Assembly (NCBI RefSeq): GCF_000373365.1
Contig: NZ_KB891233.1
Span: 1 to 45,559 of the forward strand
Direction: 5' to 3'
From: Parafrankia discariae
Lineage (GTDB): Bacteria > Actinomycetota > Actinomycetes > Frankiales > Frankiaceae
DNA: 45,559 bases
Position 1 is the stretch's first letter. Each line of letters begins with the position of its first letter. Below are positions 41,833 to 45,559 of this stretch, in pieces. Made by a program: the position numbers and the translations under genes. The notes under the pieces were generated by a model. It was not told where the DNA came from, did no database searches, and saw only the letters and a list, made by a program, of their open reading frames with translations.

Positions 41833-43383
41833 ATGACCGCATCCGGCTCCGTGACCAGCAGCCCAGGTGGCCCAGGCAGCCCGGAAAGCCCAGCCCGGTC
41901 CGGCCACACGGCCGCACCCGGTGCCGCACCAGCGGGGCAACGCCCGGGTCATCGTCCCGCCGACCTCCTGGTGGTCGGCGCGGAGCTTGTCGCCACCGTG
42001 GACGCCGACCGCCGGGAGATCCCGGGCGGCTGGATAGCGATCACCGACGGCCTGGTCAGTGCGCTCGGCGGCCAGTCCGACCCACCCCCGGCCGCGACCC
42101 GAGTCCTGCGTGCCGACGGCTGTCTCATAACGCCGGGCCTGGTGAACACACATCATCACATCTACCAGAACCTCACCCGTTCCTTCGCTCCGGCGCTCGG
42201 CGGCACCCTCTTCACCTGGCTGACGACGCTCTATCCACTCTGGTCACGGCTGGACGAGGAAGCGGTCCACACCTCCGCCTACGTGGGCCTGACCGAACTG
42301 GCGCTCGGCGGCTGCACCACATCGACCGACCATCTGTACGTACACCCGCGCGGCGGCGGCGATCTCATCTCCGCCGAGGTCGCCGCGGCACGGACGCTGG
42401 GCATGCGGTTCCACCCGACCCGCGGCTCGATGTCACTTTCGGTCAAGGACGGTGGGCTCCCTCCTGACTCGGTCGTCCAGGACGCGGATGAGATCCTCTC
42501 CGACTCCGCCCGTCTCGTGGCCCAGCATCACGACCCGTCCTACGGCGCGATGATTCGGATCGCGCTGGCACCCTGCTCGCCGTTCTCTGTCAGTCCGGAG
42601 CTCATGCGGGCCACCGCGGAACTGGCCGAGTCCCTGGACGTCCGGCTGCACACGCATCTGGCCGAGGACCCAGAAGAGGACGACTACTGCCTGGCGGTGT
42701 TCGGACGGCGCCCGATCGACCAGTTCGAGGAGGTCGGCTGGGGCGGCGACCGGGCGTGGGTCGCGCACTGCATCTGCCCCGACGAGGAGGAGATCAAGCG
42801 GCTCGGCCGGTGGGGCACCGGGGTGGCCCACTGCCCGAGCAGCAACATGATCCTCGGCGGCGGCCTCGCGCCCGTGGCGGAGCTCCGTTCGGCCGGCGTC
42901 CCGGTCGGCCTGGGCTGCGACGGGTCGTCATCCGCCGATTCGGCCTCGCTGTGGCTGGAGGCTCGGACCGCCATGCTGCTGGGTCGGCTGCGACACGGAG
43001 CCGCGGCGATGTCCGCCCGGGACGCACTGGAGATCGCCACCCGGGGTGGCGCGGGCTGTCTAGGCCGGACCGGTGAAATCGGCGAACTCTCCGTCGGGTC
43101 TGTCGGCGACCTCGTCGTCTGGCCGTTGGACGGGATCGCGTACGCGGGAGCTCTCTCCGACCCGATCGACGCCTGGCTGCGCTGCGGGCCCACCGCGGCC
43201 CGGCACACGATCGTGGCCGGCAGGCTCGTGGTGGAGAACGGAGTGCCGACCCATCCCGATCTCGACGAGATGCTCGTCCGGCACCGCCGGATCGCCGGCG
43301 GCATCCAGGCGGCGTTCGACGATGCCGGCATCGACCCGACCGTTCCCGTCAATGCAGGCGGCAGTGCCGGATCGACGAAATAG
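41833..43383 (+). CDS. 8-oxoguanine deaminase / AtzB-TrzN-type amidohydrolase
   Basis: 516 residues. A cyclic amidohydrolase with metal motif LVNTHHHIYQNLTRSFAPA, then LHTHLAED, then AWVAHCICPDEEEIKRL, GVAHCPSSNMIL and GLGCDGSSSADS. The TLFTWLTTLYPLWSRLDEEAVHTSA segment and the ASLWLEARTAMLLGRLRHG region are typical of the 8-oxoguanine deaminase subgroup, which is related to hydroxydechloroatrazine ethylaminohydrolase. The likely reaction is deamination of a purine-like base, giving salvage or removal of damaged bases. The N-terminal ~40 residues are low-complexity. ATG 41833 has no Shine-Dalgarno sequence; ATG 41791 is possible but extends only disordered sequence. Confidence 0.88.
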   Translation: MTASGSVTSSPGGPGSPESPARSGHTAAPGAAPAGQRPGHRPADLLVVGAELVATVDADRREIPGGWIAITDGLVSALGGQSDPPPAATRVLRADGCLITPGLVNTHHHIYQNLTRSFAPALGGTLFTWLTTLYPLWSRLDEEAVHTSAYVGLTELALGGCTTSTDHLYVHPRGGGDLISAEVAAARTLGMRFHPTRGSMSLSVKDGGLPPDSVVQDADEILSDSARLVAQHHDPSYGAMIRIALAPCSPFSVSPELMRATAELAESLDVRLHTHLAEDPEEDDYCLAVFGRRPIDQFEEVGWGGDRAWVAHCICPDEEEIKRLGRWGTGVAHCPSSNMILGGGLAPVAELRSAGVPVGLGCDGSSSADSASLWLEARTAMLLGRLRHGAAAMSARDALEIATRGGAGCLGRTGEIGELSVGSVGDLVVWPLDGIAYAGALSDPIDAWLRCGPTAARHTIVAGRLVVENGVPTHPDLDEMLVRHRRIAGGIQAAFDDAGIDPTVPVNAGGSAGSTK

Positions 43384-43569
43384 CGTTGCACGTCTCCGGT
43401 CCGGGGACGACCCCTCGACGCGCCAACGCCGAAGGTGTCGCCCCTTGAGACGGGCCCAGGTACACCGCACCCGACAAGGAAAATTGCGACCCGGGTCCGA
43501 ATCTTATTTCGGGTGTTGACGTACGCGGGGATGGCCCAAGGAAGACGTCTTCCTGTCGTGCGAGACATT

Positions 43570-44859
43570 CTATCCCGAGGCGGTCTCGTTCGACGCATCG
43601 CCACTCACTCCCATCGCACCGGACTTGTTCCGCGGTTCGATATATGAATTCGGGTGGGTGCGCGGCATCGCACCGAACGGACCCTCCCAGACGAAGGCTC
43701 CTTCCTCCGGCTGCGTCACCCGCCAATTCAGGGAATGCTTCATGCGATGATGTTTGCGGCACATCGGTCCGAGGTTCCGCGTGAGCGTCGACCCACCGGC
43801 GGAATGTGCAACCGTATGGTCGATATCGGCCCACCGCGACGAACGCACACACCCCGGAAAAACACAGCTGCGGTTTCGTGCCCGCACATGGCGGGCCTGC
43901 GCCGCGGTCGGCAACCGCCGATCCGCGACCTCCACCAGCGCCCCCCTCTGGCCGGTGAGGATCCGTCGCCACGTCGACCCCGGTCGTGCGGCCATCTCCC
44001 GAGCCACCTCGGCGGGAACCGGACCGTATCCGAGAATCTCCCCAGGATCCTCCGCCAGGCCCAGCAGTACCGTCACCGGCACCACCACCTGCACCTCGCA
44101 GGCGAGCGGCGCGGCGTGCTCGGCGCGACCGCAGAGCAGATCGACGAGGACGTCCGCGCGGATCTCATCACGGCTACGGCCGCCCCTGGCCACACGATCC
44201 GCGGCGATCCCCTGCGCGATCCGGTCGACCCGCTGGTAGCAGGCGGTCGCCTCCTCCGCAGGCAGCACCGCCGACAGGGCGCTGACCCCGTCCTCACCCG
44301 CGGACACCCACACCCGCCGTTCCTTCCTTCGTGCCCGCGCCCGCTCCGCCGCCCCCGCCGGATCCAGCCGGTGCACGGCACGACGGCACGCGTCCGTGAA
44401 CGCCCCCCGGTTCACCCGCGCCCCACCCGCCAGCACCCGCTCCTCAACCCGCGCCGCGAGCTCGGCGCCCAACGGGCGCACCGCGTTCTCCAACGACCGC
44501 AAGCGCTGCACATCCAGCACGCCGGAGTGCAACGCCTTCAGCGCGTGCGGCAGACGACGTGTCACCGTGCAGGCGAACAGCAACTGACCAGCGGCGGACC
44601 GCGGGGACACACCCAGCACCGCCGCGACATCCTCCGCGGCGAACTCCTCGAACGGCTCATCCCGGCCGGCTTCCGGTGGCCGCAGCTCAGCAAACCGTGC
44701 CAGCAACCGCAGCAGGTCGGCGTTCCCCGCCGCTATCGACCTCACCGCCGCACCAATCTCCAAAAGCAGCGCCCGCACCTCGACTGCCGCCTCCTTTTCC
44801 AAGAGCTCACCAGGGCTCGGGACGACCGCGTCACCCTCCACGCTCTTTGCGGCATTCAT
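43570..44859 (-). CDS. DUF222 (13E12-type) HNH endonuclease-domain protein behind an SOS box
   Basis: 429 residues. The N-terminal two-thirds is a DUF222 domain (FEEFAAEDVAAVLGVSPRSAAGQLLFACTVTRRLPHALKAL, then LLCGRAEHAAPLACEVQVVVPV). The C-terminus is an HNH nuclease (RNRSCVFPGCVRSSRWADIDHTVAHSAGGSTLTRNLGPMCRKHHRMKH) with the CxxxC..HH metal and catalytic residues. Mycobacterial relatives form the 13E12 repeat family and are among LexA-controlled genes. ATG 44859 is 28 bp from a perfect LexA-type palindrome, so induction by DNA damage is expected. The biological target is unknown. It is convergent with the amidohydrolase gene. Confidence 0.9.
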   Translation of the reverse strand: MNAAKSVEGDAVVPSPGELLEKEAAVEVRALLLEIGAAVRSIAAGNADLLRLLARFAELRPPEAGRDEPFEEFAAEDVAAVLGVSPRSAAGQLLFACTVTRRLPHALKALHSGVLDVQRLRSLENAVRPLGAELAARVEERVLAGGARVNRGAFTDACRRAVHRLDPAGAAERARARRKERRVWVSAGEDGVSALSAVLPAEEATACYQRVDRIAQGIAADRVARGGRSRDEIRADVLVDLLCGRAEHAAPLACEVQVVVPVTVLLGLAEDPGEILGYGPVPAEVAREMAARPGSTWRRILTGQRGALVEVADRRLPTAAQARHVRARNRSCVFPGCVRSSRWADIDHTVAHSAGGSTLTRNLGPMCRKHHRMKHSLNWRVTQPEEGAFVWEGPFGAMPRTHPNSYIEPRNKSGAMGVSGDASNETASG

Positions 44860-44886
44860 GACACAGACACCCACCTCATTTTTACT

Positions 44887-44902
44887 TCGAACATACGTTC
44901 GA
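44887..44902 (-). promoter_or_regulatory. LexA/SOS box TCGAACATACGTTCGA
   Basis: A 16-bp near-palindrome that fits the actinobacterial SOS consensus TCGAAC-N4-GTTCGA at every fixed position. On the minus strand it overlaps the predicted spacer between TTGTCG and an A/T-rich -10 (TAAAAAT), so LexA binding would block RNA polymerase. Confidence 0.85.
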
Positions 44903-45281
44903 CAATAAGGGCTGGGTGTCACTCCAGACAAGGGTGGGCTCGAGGAGACCACATCGCGTCCACATTCACCCTCCCCCTCAAAATCCACGACACATCGAGC
45001 ACGAGAGCGGGTAAAGTGCTCCCACCGGACAACCACCACTCGACTCGCCCACAGTCAACGCCATCCACACACACGCCAGACGACAGCGGCAGCGATCCCG
45101 GCAGCCTATAATCAGCGCGCTACCACGCAATCATAAACCTTATTTAAATTAATTTTGCAAATTGGAAAAATTGCTGGCAGGTCAGCCTCGGACCGTCGGA
45201 TCCGGAACACGAACAGCTCAATCCTAAATGGCACCCATCGCCGGGTGATCCAGTCGTCGGCGAGCTCAACCCGTCAGTGCA
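44903..45281. other. Gap with a sharp AT-rich island before the IS30 fragment
   Basis: At about 45110-45175 the sequence is strongly AT-rich (TTATTTAAATTAATTTTG and following), in sharp contrast to the >70% GC around it. No gene is seen. The island is adjacent to the IS30 transposase end and may be acquired DNA or an insertion target. Confidence 0.6.
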
Positions 45282-45559
45282 TCAACCGCTCTGCGAGAGT
45301 AGCAGGTGATTGAGTCTTTCGGCGGGTGTATCCCAGTCCAGGGTCTGACGCGGGCGGCGATTCAACAGGTCGGCGACACGGTCGAGTTCCGCCTGTGTGT
45401 GATCCGACAGGTCGGTGCCCTTAGGGAAATACTGGCGGAGCAGCCCGTTGGTATTCTCGTTGCTCCCACGCTGCCATGGTGAATGCGGGTCGCAGAAGTA
45501 GACAGGGATACCGGTCGTGACGGTGAATCGGGCGTGCTCGGCCATCTCGGTGCCCTGGT
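45282..45559 (-). mobile_element. IS30-family transposase, C-terminal fragment cut by window edge
   Basis: The frame is open to the right edge, so the gene starts outside the window. Visible residues include the IS30 DDE C-terminal pattern: [32 protein letters not shown] (the last catalytic Glu in the SNENTNG part), then [18 protein letters not shown]. The ATG at 45545 is internal. No complete terminal inverted repeat can be identified in view. Confidence 0.9.

Noticed and set aside
43654-45111. Long plus-strand open frame (485 codons) opposite the DUF222-HNH gene
   Set aside because: It is the antisense shadow of the HNH gene. Composition is His/Arg/Pro-rich with no domain, whereas the minus strand shows clear DUF222 and HNH motifs.

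Overview
The window comes from a very GC-rich actinomycete. The gene content points to a Frankia-like organism: a mycobacterial-type mec/cysO/cysM, murI and rph neighbourhood, clpS next to DUF2017, a DUF222-HNH protein, a DUF5709 protein, many GTG starts and long low-complexity Ala/Gly/Pro tails. The genus is an inference from gene content and codon usage. Both ends carry transposase fragments (IS5-type at the left edge, IS30-type at the right edge).

Layout. 0-7 kb: IS5 remnant, a histidine phosphatase coupled to a DUF3618 protein, then an envelope redox cluster (polytopic membrane protein, SCO1/SenC, MauE-like, membrane-anchored DsbA-like thioredoxin) and a Bcp peroxiredoxin. 7-13 kb: tRNA-Leu(UAG), a NACHT NTPase with a glycine-rich membrane domain, a secreted AMIN-like protein, then a patch of decaying or remodelled genes: a relic of a nucleotidyltransferase gene, a GNAT gene lacking its middle, an orphan NarL-type regulator without its phospho-acceptor Asp, and a nucleotidyltransferase-VOC fusion. 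13-16 kb: an LLM-class oxidoreductase, and a large protein paralogous to the C-terminal part of an XRE regulator at 26 kb.

16.5-25.3 kb is the conserved core: murI, an Rv1339-like MBL phosphodiesterase, rph and rdgB on the plus strand, converging on a minus-strand block pncB, nrtR-like, clpS, DUF2017, mec, cysO, cysM. The genes match the Mycobacterium tuberculosis Rv1330c-Rv1341 neighbourhood, but the mec-cysO-cysM block is in a different orientation relative to murI-rph. CysO, which normally ends in Gly-Gly, carries a 32-residue tail here.

25.7-35.9 kb: a small membrane protein, the XRE/Nudix-like regulator, a sugar-nucleotide epimerase, and a branched-chain amino-acid-type ABC system (small membrane protein, leader ORF, fused LivH-LivM permease, LivG, LivF), with the LivK lipoprotein convergent. 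35.9-45.5 kb: a winged-helix protein with a long disordered acidic region and a cationic C-terminus, a DUF5709 protein, an ABC ATPase with almost all catalytic motifs altered, a ureohydrolase, a DUF2752 protein, a SpoU methyltransferase, an 8-oxoguanine-deaminase-type amidohydrolase, and an HNH protein behind a perfect LexA/SOS box.

Three sequence habits recur. (1) A TAnnnT -10 element lies 6-8 nt before many start codons, which predicts leaderless transcripts. (2) Short tandem duplications span or follow stop codons. (3) Intergenic arrays have 15-, 17- or 20-bp periods. I found no CRISPR array, rRNA or prophage. No single clearly new multi-gene system stands out. The best candidates for new biology are the degenerate ABC ATPase, the XRE/Nudix-like paralogue pair, the tailed CysO and the winged-helix/disordered/cationic protein.
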